DNA of 33,009 nucleotides from Lachnospiraceae bacterium NK4A144 (GCA_000424365.1 AUJT01000035.1:1-33009), one strand, 5' to 3'. Positions 1 to 8,903 are shown, numbered from the stretch's first letter. The notes: generated by a model from the letters alone, not told the origin. A program made the numbers and translations.

Positions 1-243
1 CACAGCAGGATTGATGCTTTCAAGGAGCTATACCTCAAGATCAAGCGTCACAGAGAGCACATACTGAATGCAATACGGCTCGGTATGAGCAACGCACGAA
101 TTGAGGCTACAAATAACAAAATCAAGCTGATCATTCGCAAGGCATATGGTTTTCGAAACATCCAAAACATGCTCGATATGGTCTATCTGGTATGCTCGGA
201 TTTGCAAGTTCCACTTCCTAACAGAAAGCCAAGGGACGCATAA
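1..243 (+). CDS. ISL3-family transposase, C-terminal fragment
   Basis: The reading frame is open from the first base of the window and stops at the TAA at 241-243, giving the last 80 residues of a protein whose start lies outside. The stretch RIEATNNKIKLIIRKAYGFR is typical of the end of the DDE domain of ISL3-family transposases; its Glu is probably the final catalytic acid (family knowledge). The enzyme would cut and rejoin the ends of its own insertion sequence. The matching terminal inverted repeat follows at about 258-300, so the element is complete at this end. Whether the copy is intact cannot be seen. Confidence 0.85.
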   Translation, partial: HSRIDAFKELYLKIKRHREHILNAIRLGMSNARIEATNNKIKLIIRKAYGFRNIQNMLDMVYLVCSDLQVPLPNRKPRDA

Positions 244-300
244 TCAGCATACACACTGGGGATGATGGTATTTTTTACCCACCATTACCCCTGAAGAGCC
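1..300 (+). mobile_element. Right end of an ISL3-family insertion sequence
   Basis: The transposase frame ends at 243, and the sequence up to 300 reads on the minus strand as GGCTCTTCAGGGGTAATGG..., which fits ISL3-family terminal inverted repeats that begin GGCTCTT. The element end is therefore placed at 300. The next eight bases, AATTATTT (301-308), are A+T-rich and could be one copy of the 8-bp target duplication usual for this family; the other copy is outside the window. The insertion lies directly against the signal-peptide codons of the following protease gene. Confidence 0.75.
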
Positions 301-307
301 AATTATT

Positions 308-3300
308 TTGTCGATTATTCTGTCTCTTGCGTTGACAGCAGGAGGCCCCGGGATAATGTATGCGTCCGAGAGTAGTCCGGTAAACGGAGTCTCGGAGGAA
401 AAAATTGAAACAGGAACAGTCGGTAATCTGTCTTGGACTGTTACCAAGGAAAGTGATGGTGATTTCAAGATCACTTTTGAAGGAAACGGAGAGATGACTG
501 ATTATGGTGAAAATAATGCAGCACCATGGTCGGAATACAGTGACAAGATAAAAAAGGTCTATCTGTCTGAAAACGTGAAATCTGTTGGAGATTTTTCCTT
601 TTACGGTTTTGAAAGCCTTGAAGAAGTATATCTGTCTGATGCATGCAGTTCTGTAGGAGACAGAGCCTTTGCGGAATGCTCAAAGCTTTCAAAGGTGGAG
701 AATGTCGGAAATGTAAGATCAATAGGTGAGTTTGCATTTGCAGGAGACGGTGCACTCAAAGAGATAGAGCTGGCTTCCGGACTCGAAGAAATAGACAATG
801 GAGCATTTGCAAAGACCGGTATTAAAAAGCTGACTATTCCGCAGACAGTTAATTCTATAAATGTTTCGGCATTTATGTATGACAGTGAACTATCGGAAAT
901 CACAATACCCGAAGGATGCCAAAATATAAGCTATGGAGCTTTTGACGGCTGTGATAAGCTTTCGGTCATAAATTATTCCGGATCGGAAGATGAATGGGCA
1001 GCGCTTATAAAAAAACATGAAGAGAGCTATCCCGGAAGAGCAGAACATAAATGTGCACTTGAGAGTGAAGATATCGTGATCAACTATGATCATACATATC
1101 CTGCATCAGAAACGATCTCAGAAAACACCGGGGCAGAACGCGAAAACACTGAAACCGTATCATCCGACGAGGAAGCAGCAGTTGATTCCTATCTGGAGGA
1201 GTCAGCAGGCTTTGAAGTGGATTCGGTAACGAGCGCCTCAGTAAAGATCGACTTCAGATCCGGAGTATCTCTTGGAGGAAAGTATACGGATTCTTTTAAG
1301 GATGCAGCGTATACAGATGATGGCGGCTTCGTTGCGGTAGGTTACACCTACAGTGATTCTGTCTCAGGAAATTACAATTATGAACCGTGGACTCTGTCCG
1401 AGACGAGCCATAATTATCAGGATGGACTCATTGTAAAATTTAATGCAGATCATGAAGTGGAATGGACACGTACCATTGATTGCACACCGACTTCAAACTC
1501 TTACGATGTATTGTTTGGAGTGGATGTACTTAACAACGGAAAAATAGTTGTTGCAGGAAATTCCAGCTATGTTTCTCCCGGCGGCGAGATAAAGGGTGTA
1601 TCAGGCTATGCAGCAGTGATCGATCCGAAAAATCCTGATAATCGAACAGAGTACCATATAGGTGGAACAGCCGGAGATCAGATCCCAGCTGGTGTGACAG
1701 CCACATCAGATGGAGGATTTACAGTAGTCGGATGGACTGCGAGTCAGACAGGATATTATCAGAAGGTCGTTATTTCTGATAACAAAGCAGTAAAAACCTA
1801 CGATGCCGTAAAGATCTGGGAAGGTGTATCGGGAACAGACAGTGCGATACCGAACCGTTTGTATAAGAGCGGAAGAGATGCCTTTGCAGTTAAGTTTAAT
1901 TCTGAGGGTGAGACTGATTTTGCATCACTCGAGAACTATGCTGCAATAGAAAATAACTACAATATGTCTGCACCTAATCAGTATCTGGTAGGTATGACTG
2001 TTGATGGAAATGATGACATCATACTCGTTGGATATGAGCCTGTTATAAAGAATGGACGTGTAGCTACAGTTGCAAAGCTCAGCGGAAAAGACGGATCTCT
2101 GATCTGGCACCGGGCAGCGGGAAAAAATCTTGATTCGGAAAATTCACTCGAAACACTTACGGATATGGCTGATTACACAAATGACATTGAGTACTCCGGT
2201 GTAACAGCATTAAAAGATGGTTCCTATGTGGTTACGGGCCATGCGGATACAAATGCCCAGACGGAAGAAGGATGGGAAGTAGTATCAAACAGGCAGAGAA
2301 TTGCTGTGAGATACAGTTCAGACGGTGAGTTCATGAATACTTTATCTCTGGGCACAATAGGAGAAGGTGATTCAGTAAATAATGACTCGGAAAGCCGGTT
2401 TAATGGAGTTCTCGCAGAAAAAGACGGTGGATATATTATTTACGGAGATGCAGGCGGTATCATAAAGGAAGATGATACCGTGGCTTCGGGTTACGACTAC
2501 GGAAATTACGGAGGAACGGATATTGTTCTCCTGAAATATAACAAGAATAATGAGCTTCAGTGGTGTGAAAACTATGGAACGTCACAGGGAGACTGGATCA
2601 ATGCTCTGCTCGTGAAGAACGATGGTGATGAGCTTGAGTATCTCGCTGTCGGAGAGAGTAACGGTACTGATGGAAATCCGGCATGGGAAAACCATGGAAG
2701 TATCGATGCCATAGTAATGACTAATACGTATTACGAGAAAGCGTCCAGCGGCACAGAGGAAGAAACAGAGGACGGAAACGTAATATGGGCAGATGGTACA
2801 TACGAAGACAGTGGAGATGGATTTAAGGGATCGGATTCGGTCACAGTCAGTGTTGTAATAAAAGACCATAAAATAACAGAAATCAAGACAGTAAAATATT
2901 CTGATACTGAAAGTAAGTTTAATCTTGCAACAGCGCTTTATAACTTTATCATCAAAGCTCAGTCAACGGATGTAGATTCCACAAGCGGAGCAACGTATTC
3001 AAGTAATGGTATAAAAGAAGCTGTTTCTAAGTGCCTGTCACAGGCTGCAGCAGCACATGTTTCTAAATTAATAGAGACAATGGATACGGATTCAAAGGAA
3101 TCTGTTCAGGAAGTTGTTGACAGTTTTGAAGAACTCGGAAGTTACGCTGTTGGATTTGTTTCGGGTTTTTCAAAGCTTGAAAGTGCTGCATCAGCAAATG
3201 GTATAAGTATAGATAGCAAGGCAATATCAAAGACTCTGACAGAGACAGTTCCTGCCAAGGGAGAAGATCAGACCTATAACGATACCTATTGGAAACTGCA

Positions 3301-4933
3301 GAGCAAGTATATGAATAATATAAATGCTAAAGCAGTGATCTCAGGAAATTATACAGGAAAAGGCGTAAAGATCGCAGTTATAGATTCCGGTCTCACAAAA
3401 GCACAGGAAGATATAGATTACAGCCGGGTTCTGGAAGGTTATGATTATATCAATGACATCAAAATGACAGGAAGTTCTGCAGGAGATGATTCAGAAGCGC
3501 TTATAGATAATAACGGTCACGGAACAGAAGTAACCGGAATCCTTATAGCAAAGACAAATAATTCGCTTGGGATCACGGGACTTCTTTCAGAAGCAGAAAT
3601 CGTGCCGTTGAGACTCGAAACATCAAGCTCAATGCTCACAAAGGCAATAATAGATGCCGCTGATATTTATGGAACGAGTGTTATCACGACAAGTATCGAT
3701 GTTAGTGATACGGAGGAACTTAAGGCAGCGGTTGACTATGCAACGTTAAAGGGTGTGCTTATTACCGGCGCTGTAGGAAACAGCGGATCTGATGCCTATA
3801 TTTATCCTGCATCCTATGTCAATGTGGTTGCGGTAGGATCCGTAAATGCAGAAAACGAGGTGAGGGATAATTCTCAGAGAAATGATCAGGTATATGTGAC
3901 AGCTCCGGGTGAGAATATTGTTACAACTGACGCTATGACAGGACACAGGGCCGTGATCAAATCAGGAACATCATTTGCATCACCTATGGTTGCGTCTCTT
4001 GCAGCTGTGTTGAAAGAAAGTGATCCGGAAAAGGATATTAATGATTTCAAGAAACTTCTTCGTGAAAGTGTATTGGATAAGGGTGATGAGGGCTTTGACA
4101 CATCTTACGGTTACGGCGTTATTGATATGAAAGCCTTTACAGAGCTGCTTGATGCAGGTGAGAGTGATGATCCTTCTGTTAATCCTGTTGTTTATCCTGA
4201 GATAGAGGATGAACCGGAGAAAGATCCGGAAATCGGTAATGGCAATGATGATGGTTCAGAAAACACCGGTAATGGCGCATTCGGAGCTGATGTACCTGAT
4301 GGAATAGTGATAGACGGAATCGTAGTTTCAAACAACGCGATAAACGGCGGTATGGTAAGCAAAAACTCAGTAAAGGCAGGTTCGCTCGAACTTACGGTGA
4401 ATTACTACAGTGAGATGGTTTATCATAACGGAAATACAGTGCCTTCTGTTGTTGCAGTAAATGGCAAGGTTGTCTATAAGGACGGCAAGATCGTAAAAAA
4501 TGTAGAAGTTGCTGACGGTATCACTATAGCTTCGGTTCAGTTCAAGAATGCCGGAGGAGTATATGTGAACGGTGACACAGTGTACCAGTACAAAAAAGGT
4601 AAGGCACCGCAGATAATATTGAAATTTAAGACTTCCGACAAAGCTCTTAAGGCAGAAGTAAAGAAAGCGAATAAGGCTTTGAAAACATTTTCAGATCTTA
4701 GTTATGAGATATATCCTGTGGATGTGAATGCTGTTATGAACGGAAGCTACGGCAGAGAGTTTAGTATCAGCGAAAAGTCAAAGGGGAAGATCAGTATAAC
4801 GATGCCAAAATACAAAAATGGCGTAAGAGTTGATGGAAAGACAATAGTGAAGACTCTTGGCAAAAAAGACGTAAGTTATTCGGATGGAACTTACACATTT
4901 AAGAGAAACTACAAGGGAAGCATCAAACTGTAA
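308..4933 (+). CDS. Giant secreted subtilisin-like protease with LRR, propeller-like and FMN-binding domains; 5' end cut by IS
   Basis: A 1541-residue frame from TTG at 308. Residues 1-20 look like the hydrophobic core of a signal peptide with no preceding basic residues. About 80-235 are BspA-type leucine-rich repeats, and 325-815 repeat a DGG(F/Y)xxxG pattern like beta-propeller blades. About 826-925 is an FMN_bind domain with the SGAT flavinylation motif (Thr896; covalent FMN is added by ApbE in this family). About 1000-1295 is a peptidase S8 domain with the triad Asp1026 (VIDSG), His1071 (NGHGT) and Ser1222 (GTSFASP). An acidic linker leads to a C-terminal module (about 1372-1541) resembling the ends of two other secreted proteins here. 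An in-frame stop at 263-265 inside the IS and the lack of an ATG or clear ribosome site suggest the native start was removed; TTG308 is only the best available start. All catalytic residues are intact. Confidence 0.85.
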   Translation: MSIILSLALTAGGPGIMYASESSPVNGVSEEKIETGTVGNLSWTVTKESDGDFKITFEGNGEMTDYGENNAAPWSEYSDKIKKVYLSENVKSVGDFSFYGFESLEEVYLSDACSSVGDRAFAECSKLSKVENVGNVRSIGEFAFAGDGALKEIELASGLEEIDNGAFAKTGIKKLTIPQTVNSINVSAFMYDSELSEITIPEGCQNISYGAFDGCDKLSVINYSGSEDEWAALIKKHEESYPGRAEHKCALESEDIVINYDHTYPASETISENTGAERENTETVSSDEEAAVDSYLEESAGFEVDSVTSASVKIDFRSGVSLGGKYTDSFKDAAYTDDGGFVAVGYTYSDSVSGNYNYEPWTLSETSHNYQDGLIVKFNADHEVEWTRTIDCTPTSNSYDVLFGVDVLNNGKIVVAGNSSYVSPGGEIKGVSGYAAVIDPKNPDNRTEYHIGGTAGDQIPAGVTATSDGGFTVVGWTASQTGYYQKVVISDNKAVKTYDAVKIWEGVSGTDSAIPNRLYKSGRDAFAVKFNSEGETDFASLENYAAIENNYNMSAPNQYLVGMTVDGNDDIILVGYEPVIKNGRVATVAKLSGKDGSLIWHRAAGKNLDSENSLETLTDMADYTNDIEYSGVTALKDGSYVVTGHADTNAQTEEGWEVVSNRQRIAVRYSSDGEFMNTLSLGTIGEGDSVNNDSESRFNGVLAEKDGGYIIYGDAGGIIKEDDTVASGYDYGNYGGTDIVLLKYNKNNELQWCENYGTSQGDWINALLVKNDGDELEYLAVGESNGTDGNPAWENHGSIDAIVMTNTYYEKASSGTEEETEDGNVIWADGTYEDSGDGFKGSDSVTVSVVIKDHKITEIKTVKYSDTESKFNLATALYNFIIKAQSTDVDSTSGATYSSNGIKEAVSKCLSQAAAAHVSKLIETMDTDSKESVQEVVDSFEELGSYAVGFVSGFSKLESAASANGISIDSKAISKTLTETVPAKGEDQTYNDTYWKLQSKYMNNINAKAVISGNYTGKGVKIAVIDSGLTKAQEDIDYSRVLEGYDYINDIKMTGSSAGDDSEALIDNNGHGTEVTGILIAKTNNSLGITGLLSEAEIVPLRLETSSSMLTKAIIDAADIYGTSVITTSIDVSDTEELKAAVDYATLKGVLITGAVGNSGSDAYIYPASYVNVVAVGSVNAENEVRDNSQRNDQVYVTAPGENIVTTDAMTGHRAVIKSGTSFASPMVASLAAVLKESDPEKDINDFKKLLRESVLDKGDEGFDTSYGYGVIDMKAFTELLDAGESDDPSVNPVVYPEIEDEPEKDPEIGNGNDDGSENTGNGAFGADVPDGIVIDGIVVSNNAINGGMVSKNSVKAGSLELTVNYYSEMVYHNGNTVPSVVAVNGKVVYKDGKIVKNVEVADGITIASVQFKNAGGVYVNGDTVYQYKKGKAPQIILKFKTSDKALKAEVKKANKALKTFSDLSYEIYPVDVNAVMNGSYGREFSISEKSKGKISITMPKYKNGVRVDGKTIVKTLGKKDVSYSDGTYTFKRNYKGSIKL

Positions 4934-4955
4934 CAGAATTCTAAATAGTATCAGG

Positions 4956-4983
4956 AAAGTCCGCGGTGTTGCCGCGGACTTTT
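4956..4983. terminator. Bidirectional terminator between convergent genes
   Basis: An 11-bp perfect stem (AAAGTCCGCGG with CCGCGGACTTT, loop TGTTG), with A residues on the left and T residues on the right. It can stop the protease transcript (+) and the zinc-ribbon gene transcript (-), which converge here. Confidence 0.85.
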
Positions 4984-4993
4984 CTAGTGCTTT

Positions 4994-5677
4994 TTAATTC
5001 CACGCTTCGTAGCGATGTTTATTGACGATCAAAAAGCGGTCTTTGTAGACCTTCAGGGGGAGTTTGGTATTGACCTTGTAGGGCTTATGTACATTTTTTA
5101 GTTTGTACATGATAAATCTGGGACCGTGCTTAGAGTTAACGAGTATTTTGCAGACCTGCCCCGGAATATTGTTGTAGTAAACCGTGTCATCCATATATCC
5201 ATATACGGTACCCTCTATCTCTTTTCCGAATGTAGATACAGTGAAATATCTCCATACAAAGAGCAGGATGATCACAAAGCACATGATACTTGGCAGTGCG
5301 AAAATAAAGCCTAAAGGCTGGATGTTAAACCCCTCATTTGAAAGAGCAAACGGGATTATAAATCCGAAAATGGCAAAAGCTGCAGCAAATATCATAGGGA
5401 ACAGGGTGTTCCAGAAAGTAAGGGAAGCTTCCGTGCAGGATAACTCAGGATAATCAAGAACCGCGTCAGCAGTGTTGAGCCCTGTAGGATTTCCGCAATA
5501 GGGACAAAGCTCAGTTCTCACAGGTGCACCGCAGAAAGCACAGGTTGCTTCGGTGCGGGTCGTGGTTTGATCAGTGGTTTGATCAGTGGTTCGGTTAGCG
5601 GGGATTGAAAGATTGTTTTTCATGTGTATATTATTTCCGCGTGAAAAAGATATGTAAGCGTTTTTCTCAATTTTCAA
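4994..5677 (-). CDS. Zinc-ribbon protein with two membrane segments
   Basis: A 227-residue protein of unknown function. The start is set at TTG 5677 because AAAGGAG lies 8 bases before it; a longer frame from TTG 5695 would place that ribosome site inside the coding region, and ATG 5623 is a weaker alternative. A Thr/Gln/Asp-rich stretch with a small tandem repeat (TTDQ) precedes two CxxC pairs (Cys46/49 and Cys58/61), a typical zinc ribbon. Two hydrophobic segments follow (about 87-111 and 122-144). The C-terminal 70 residues are basic and may lie in the cytoplasm. No partner gene is adjacent. Zinc binding and membrane location are inferred from the motifs. Confidence 0.75.
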   Translation of the reverse strand: MKIEKNAYISFSRGNNIHMKNNLSIPANRTTDQTTDQTTTRTEATCAFCGAPVRTELCPYCGNPTGLNTADAVLDYPELSCTEASLTFWNTLFPMIFAAAFAIFGFIIPFALSNEGFNIQPLGFIFALPSIMCFVIILLFVWRYFTVSTFGKEIEGTVYGYMDDTVYYNNIPGQVCKILVNSKHGPRFIMYKLKNVHKPYKVNTKLPLKVYKDRFLIVNKHRYEAWN

Positions 5678-5711
5678 AATCAGTTCTCCTTTCAAGAATA
5701 AAGCTATATTG

Positions 5712-5874
5712 TGATGATGTCAGGGATTGCTTCATTGCTACGCAATTCCCGCAATCCTAAAACACTCGCATTCCGCGTAATAACGCTACTTGCTCGTGTT
5801 TTGCGGGTCCCAAGGTCTCAATCCTCTTTGTGCAAGCACAATCGGATTTTGACCTTTTGACCCTGACATCATCA
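5712..5874. repeat. 163-bp branched palindromic element with 14-bp terminal inverted repeats
   Basis: Perfect 14-bp inverted repeats TGATGATGTCAGGG (5712-5725) and CCCTGACATCATCA (5861-5874) enclose at least two further hairpins: CCCGCA/AAAACAC pairing with GTGTTTTGCGGG (about 5748-5807), and GGTC/AATCC/TTGTGC pairing with GCACAA/GGATT/GACC (about 5814-5854). No ORF of note is present. It fills most of the gap between the starts of two divergent genes. It looks like a MITE-like or REP-like repeat; part of it recurs at 26849-26879. The rest of the gap (5875-6068) holds a small inverted repeat ATAAC/GTTAT (5896-5911) and nothing else recognised. Confidence 0.6.
5820..5850 (+). repeat. 31-bp hairpin repeat, copy 1
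   Basis: This hairpin (AATCC...TTGTGC-AA-GCACAA...GGATT) is nearly identical to the reverse complement of 26849-26879: 29 of 31 positions match, and both differences are transitions outside the core TTTGTGCAAGCAC. Here it forms one arm of the larger branched element. Confidence 0.65.
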
Positions 5875-6068
5875 TATTGTTTTGATATTAAAACAATAAC
5901 ACTTATGTTATATCAGATTCATTGCCAATGTCCAGCTGCGGCTTTGGCGAAATAGAGCAGGCTAAAGTGTATGATTCTGTTAAGAAATGCGAAAATCCGG
6001 CTATATTTTCATGATATTCCATAATGATGAGAAAAGCTGTCCTGTGTTACCATCATTAAAGGACAAAA

Positions 6069-6086
6069 TGTATCTGAAAAGGTACA
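6069..6086 (+). promoter_or_regulatory. 18-bp conserved element upstream of the GH5 gene
   Basis: TGTATCTGAAAAGGTACA, 28 bp before the chosen ATG. It differs at only two positions from TGTACCTGAAAAAGTACA at 16092-16109, 27 bp before the moxR-like start. The ends TGTAC/GTACA are complementary in the second copy. An operator or an atypical promoter element is possible; the function is not known. Confidence 0.4.
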
Positions 6087-6114
6087 AGATCATGCAATGG
6101 ATGAGGAGGACAGC

Positions 6115-7152
6115 ATGAAGCAGCTTGCAGGGTTTTTGAGAGGTGTAAATCTGGGAGGATGGATCTCTCAGTTTGATAAGTACGATAAAGAGCATTTCGA
6201 TACTTTTATCACAGAGAAAGATATAGAGTATATTGCATCACTGGGCTTCGATCATGTACGAGTACCAGTCGACTATATCGTACTGGAAGATGATAACGGA
6301 ACTCCGAAGGAAGAGGGAATAAAGTACCTCACAAACTGCCGTGAGTGGTGTGAGAAAAATCATCTGAACATGCTCATAGATCTGCATGAGTGCTACGGCT
6401 ATTCATTTGATCCTCTGAAAAAAGACATGGACCGTGAAAAGTTTTTCTATGATGAGGAGTTTCAGGAGCGCTTCTTTAAGCTGTGGAAGAGAATAGCAAC
6501 GGTATTTAAGGACTATCCTGAGCAGGTAGCATTTGAACCGCTTAATGAAGTTGTGCTCCAGGAAGTAGCTGACGCATGGAATAAAGTCGCATCAAAGTTT
6601 ATAAAGATCGTTCGAGAGATCTGTCCAGATCATATACTTGTTATCGGCGGAGTTGCCTATAATAACGTAATGAGCGTGCCGCTCTTAGAACTGCCGGTTG
6701 ATGACAAGGTTGTCTACAATTTCCACTGCTACGAGCCTATGGTATTCACACATCAGGGTGCATACTGGGTGGACAAGATGCCGCGAGATTTCCGCATCAG
6801 CTATCCGAAGACACTTGAAGAGTACAGAAAAGCCGGAGATGCACTGGCAGCAAACCTCGCTGGCGCTGTTTATCAGGAAGGTATCCGTGAGATCGGGAAG
6901 GGATTTTTCGAGGATATATTTGCACCGGCGATCGAAAAAGCAGAAAAGGACAATGTGTGCCTCTACTGCGGAGAATACGGTGTTATCGATCAGGCAGATT
7001 CCGAGGACAGACTCCGTTGGATGAAGGACATCCACGCAGCATTCCTGAAATTCGGAATCGGTCACGCACTCTGGAACTATAAGCAGAAAGACTTCGGCCT
7101 CGTTGATGAAGTCTTCGCATCAATAAAAGACAGATTTATAGAGATCGTGTGA
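6115..7152 (+). CDS. Glycoside hydrolase family 5, cytosolic
   Basis: A 345-residue retaining glycosidase with the GH5 TIM-barrel landmarks: RGVNLGGW near the N-terminus, acid/base Glu145 in the EPLNE motif, and nucleophile Glu287 in CGEYG. Such enzymes hydrolyse beta-1,4- or beta-1,3-glucans or related oligosaccharides; the exact substrate cannot be read from the sequence. The start is ATG 6115, because AGGAGG lies five bases before it; the in-frame ATG at 6097 lies upstream of that ribosome site. There is no signal peptide, so it probably acts inside the cell on imported oligosaccharides (inference). It is monocistronic, with an 18-bp conserved element upstream and a palindromic element downstream. 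Confidence 0.88.
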   Translation: MKQLAGFLRGVNLGGWISQFDKYDKEHFDTFITEKDIEYIASLGFDHVRVPVDYIVLEDDNGTPKEEGIKYLTNCREWCEKNHLNMLIDLHECYGYSFDPLKKDMDREKFFYDEEFQERFFKLWKRIATVFKDYPEQVAFEPLNEVVLQEVADAWNKVASKFIKIVREICPDHILVIGGVAYNNVMSVPLLELPVDDKVVYNFHCYEPMVFTHQGAYWVDKMPRDFRISYPKTLEEYRKAGDALAANLAGAVYQEGIREIGKGFFEDIFAPAIEKAEKDNVCLYCGEYGVIDQADSEDRLRWMKDIHAAFLKFGIGHALWNYKQKDFGLVDEVFASIKDRFIEIV

Positions 7153-7175
7153 TTTGCCAGAAGTCAGGGCTGGCT

Positions 7176-7378
7176 CTGGGAGTATCATACTAAGCGAACA
7201 ATTCGAAGTCGAGGGCAGAAGCGCGAGCATAGCTCAGGTGCGAGAGGCACTGTCTGAGGGTACTTTGTGCTCCGCGCGGAGCGCATAGGAGCAAAGTACC
7301 CGAGTTGCCGAAGCATCTGAGAATAGGCGGCGCAGCGCTTCAACCGAGACGATGTGTGAGCGTGTATGATACTCCCAG
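7176..7378. repeat. 203-bp nested palindromic element with 15-bp terminal inverted repeats
   Basis: Perfect inverted repeats CTGGGAGTATCATAC (7176-7190) and GTATGATACTCCCAG (7364-7378) enclose a strong central hairpin (GGGTACTTTG... with ...CAAAGTACCC, 7258-7301) and other GC-rich complementary segments. No convincing ORF is present. It occupies the gap between the convergent ends of the GH5 and pdxR-like genes and may help end transcription from both sides. Its plan of end repeats around nested hairpins resembles the 5712-5874 element, but the two share little primary sequence. Confidence 0.55.
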
Positions 7379-7432
7379 TGACTGACCGTCACTAAACGAA
7401 ATCAATCAACTGATTCGATGATGAATTTAGTA

Positions 7433-8827
7433 TCAAATAAGTCCCTTAATCTCCCTCAGCGCATCCCCAAGTCCGTCCATATCTATCCCCGAATAATTAA
7501 GCAGAAACTGATGCTTGTCAGGAACCTTATTTTCCATGTAACAGCTTGTGACGCTGGTTATCCTTATCTTCTTTTTGAGCAGTTTCTTCTGAAAAACATC
7601 ATCCGGTATAGAAGTATTAAATTCCATTAGAAAATGCAGACCGGAATCATTCTCGATCACATTGCACTCATTATCTGAAAAAATATCCCGGATCATTTCA
7701 AGTATTTTTGCACGTTTCCGTCCGTAGCGAAGTCTCATCCTGTTAATATGTTTCTCAAAATATCCGTCACTGATAAAAGCAGCCAGTACATACTGATCAA
7801 AAGTCGAGACGGTGTTAGAGTAAAAACTCAGTTTCTTAAAAAACAGATTTGCCAGATGCTCCGGAAGAACCATGTAGCTGATACGGATAGTAGAAGTCAG
7901 TGATTTAGAAAAAGTATTCATGTAGATTACTTTTTCGGCAGCATCAATACTTTGGATAGAGGGAATCGGTTTACCTTTTAAGCGAAACTCACTATCGTAA
8001 TCGTCTTCGATAATATATCTGCCATCGGTCTCATTCGCCCATGACAGGAGTTCGTATCGACGGCTGACGGGCATGGTTACGCCTGTTGGAAAGTGGTGAG
8101 TCGGGCTTATATGGGCGATGTTTGCTCCGGAAGCTGCCAGAGCGTCCACTTTCATACCCTTTTCATCCATTGAAATGTGCTTACAGGAAATACCGTTGCT
8201 TTTATATATGGAGTCCAATTTTTTGTATCCGGGGTTTTCAATCGCATAAGTCTTGTCAGTTCCGAGAAGCTTTATAAGGATCGAGTACAGGTACTCTGTT
8301 CCTGCACCGATGATTATCTGGTTCGGATCCACATTCATGCCGCGAAAAGAAGCCAGATGAGATGCAATACCCTGTCGGAGCTCAAAGATCCCTTCACAGG
8401 GCGATACAGTCAGGAGCTCCTTTTCTTTTTGGCTCAGTGTTTCACGTACGAGCTTCGCCCATATCGAAAAAGGAAAATCATCTCTGCCTGTTCTGTTAGA
8501 AGAAAAATCAAAAACCACATCGGTGTTTTTCCTTCCCTTATCAATGTTCAGCACGCGGCTAACCTGCTGCGGAACTCTCTGCATCTCTGAAATATCCGAG
8601 ATAAAATATCCTTTTTTCGGAACGGAATACATATATCCCTCGCTCATCAACTGGTCATAAGCATTTTCAACCGTAATGGTACTAATGCCCAGGTTATCAG
8701 CGAGAGTACGCTTAGACGGCATCTTTTCATTGATCCTGAGTTTTCCTGATAAAATGTCGTTTTTCACACATTCATAGAGGTGCTGATATAAAGGTTTAGT
8801 GGTGTCACTCATGTCGTAGGTCAGCAT
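7433..8827 (-). CDS. pdxR: MocR/PdxR-type transcriptional regulator (GntR DNA-binding plus aminotransferase-like domain)
   Basis: A 464-residue protein. Residues 1-80 are a GntR-type winged helix (KPLYQHLYECVKNDILSGKL, then MPSKRTLADNLGIS). The rest is a fold-type-I aminotransferase-like domain with EDDYDSEF and the PLP-binding lysine in TFSKSL (about Lys308). In this family the domain senses PLP and the regulator controls vitamin B6 synthesis (family knowledge). The gene is divergent from pdxST across 121 bp, which strongly supports the PdxR assignment. ATG 8827 is used; an ATG five codons further in is less well supported. Length fits the family. Confidence 0.9.
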   Translation of the reverse strand: MLTYDMSDTTKPLYQHLYECVKNDILSGKLRINEKMPSKRTLADNLGISTITVENAYDQLMSEGYMYSVPKKGYFISDISEMQRVPQQVSRVLNIDKGRKNTDVVFDFSSNRTGRDDFPFSIWAKLVRETLSQKEKELLTVSPCEGIFELRQGIASHLASFRGMNVDPNQIIIGAGTEYLYSILIKLLGTDKTYAIENPGYKKLDSIYKSNGISCKHISMDEKGMKVDALAASGANIAHISPTHHFPTGVTMPVSRRYELLSWANETDGRYIIEDDYDSEFRLKGKPIPSIQSIDAAEKVIYMNTFSKSLTSTIRISYMVLPEHLANLFFKKLSFYSNTVSTFDQYVLAAFISDGYFEKHINRMRLRYGRKRAKILEMIRDIFSDNECNVIENDSGLHFLMEFNTSIPDDVFQKKLLKKKIRITSVTSCYMENKVPDKHQFLLNYSGIDMDGLGDALREIKGLI

Positions 8828-8842
8828 AGTATTCTCTTTTCT

Positions 8843-8903
8843 CTGGCATATAAAAAAGATTATTATTGGATATTTTGTGAATGCCAGTTTTGGATTATAG
8901 TAT
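8843..8903 (+). promoter_or_regulatory. pdxST promoter and likely PdxR operator
   Basis: In the divergent gap, TTGTGA (8875-8880) and TAGTAT (8898-8903) are spaced by 17 bp and make a sigma-A-like promoter for pdxS. An inverted repeat CTGGCAT (8843-8849) / ATGCCAG (8881-8887) overlaps it, and the near-direct repeats TTGGATAT and TTGGATTAT also fall here. PdxR-type regulators bind between the divergent genes, so these repeats are candidate sites. Confidence 0.5.

Noticed and set aside
5126-5453. Plus-strand frames opposite the zinc-ribbon gene
   Set aside because: They are antisense shadows of a gene with clear motifs and a ribosome site.
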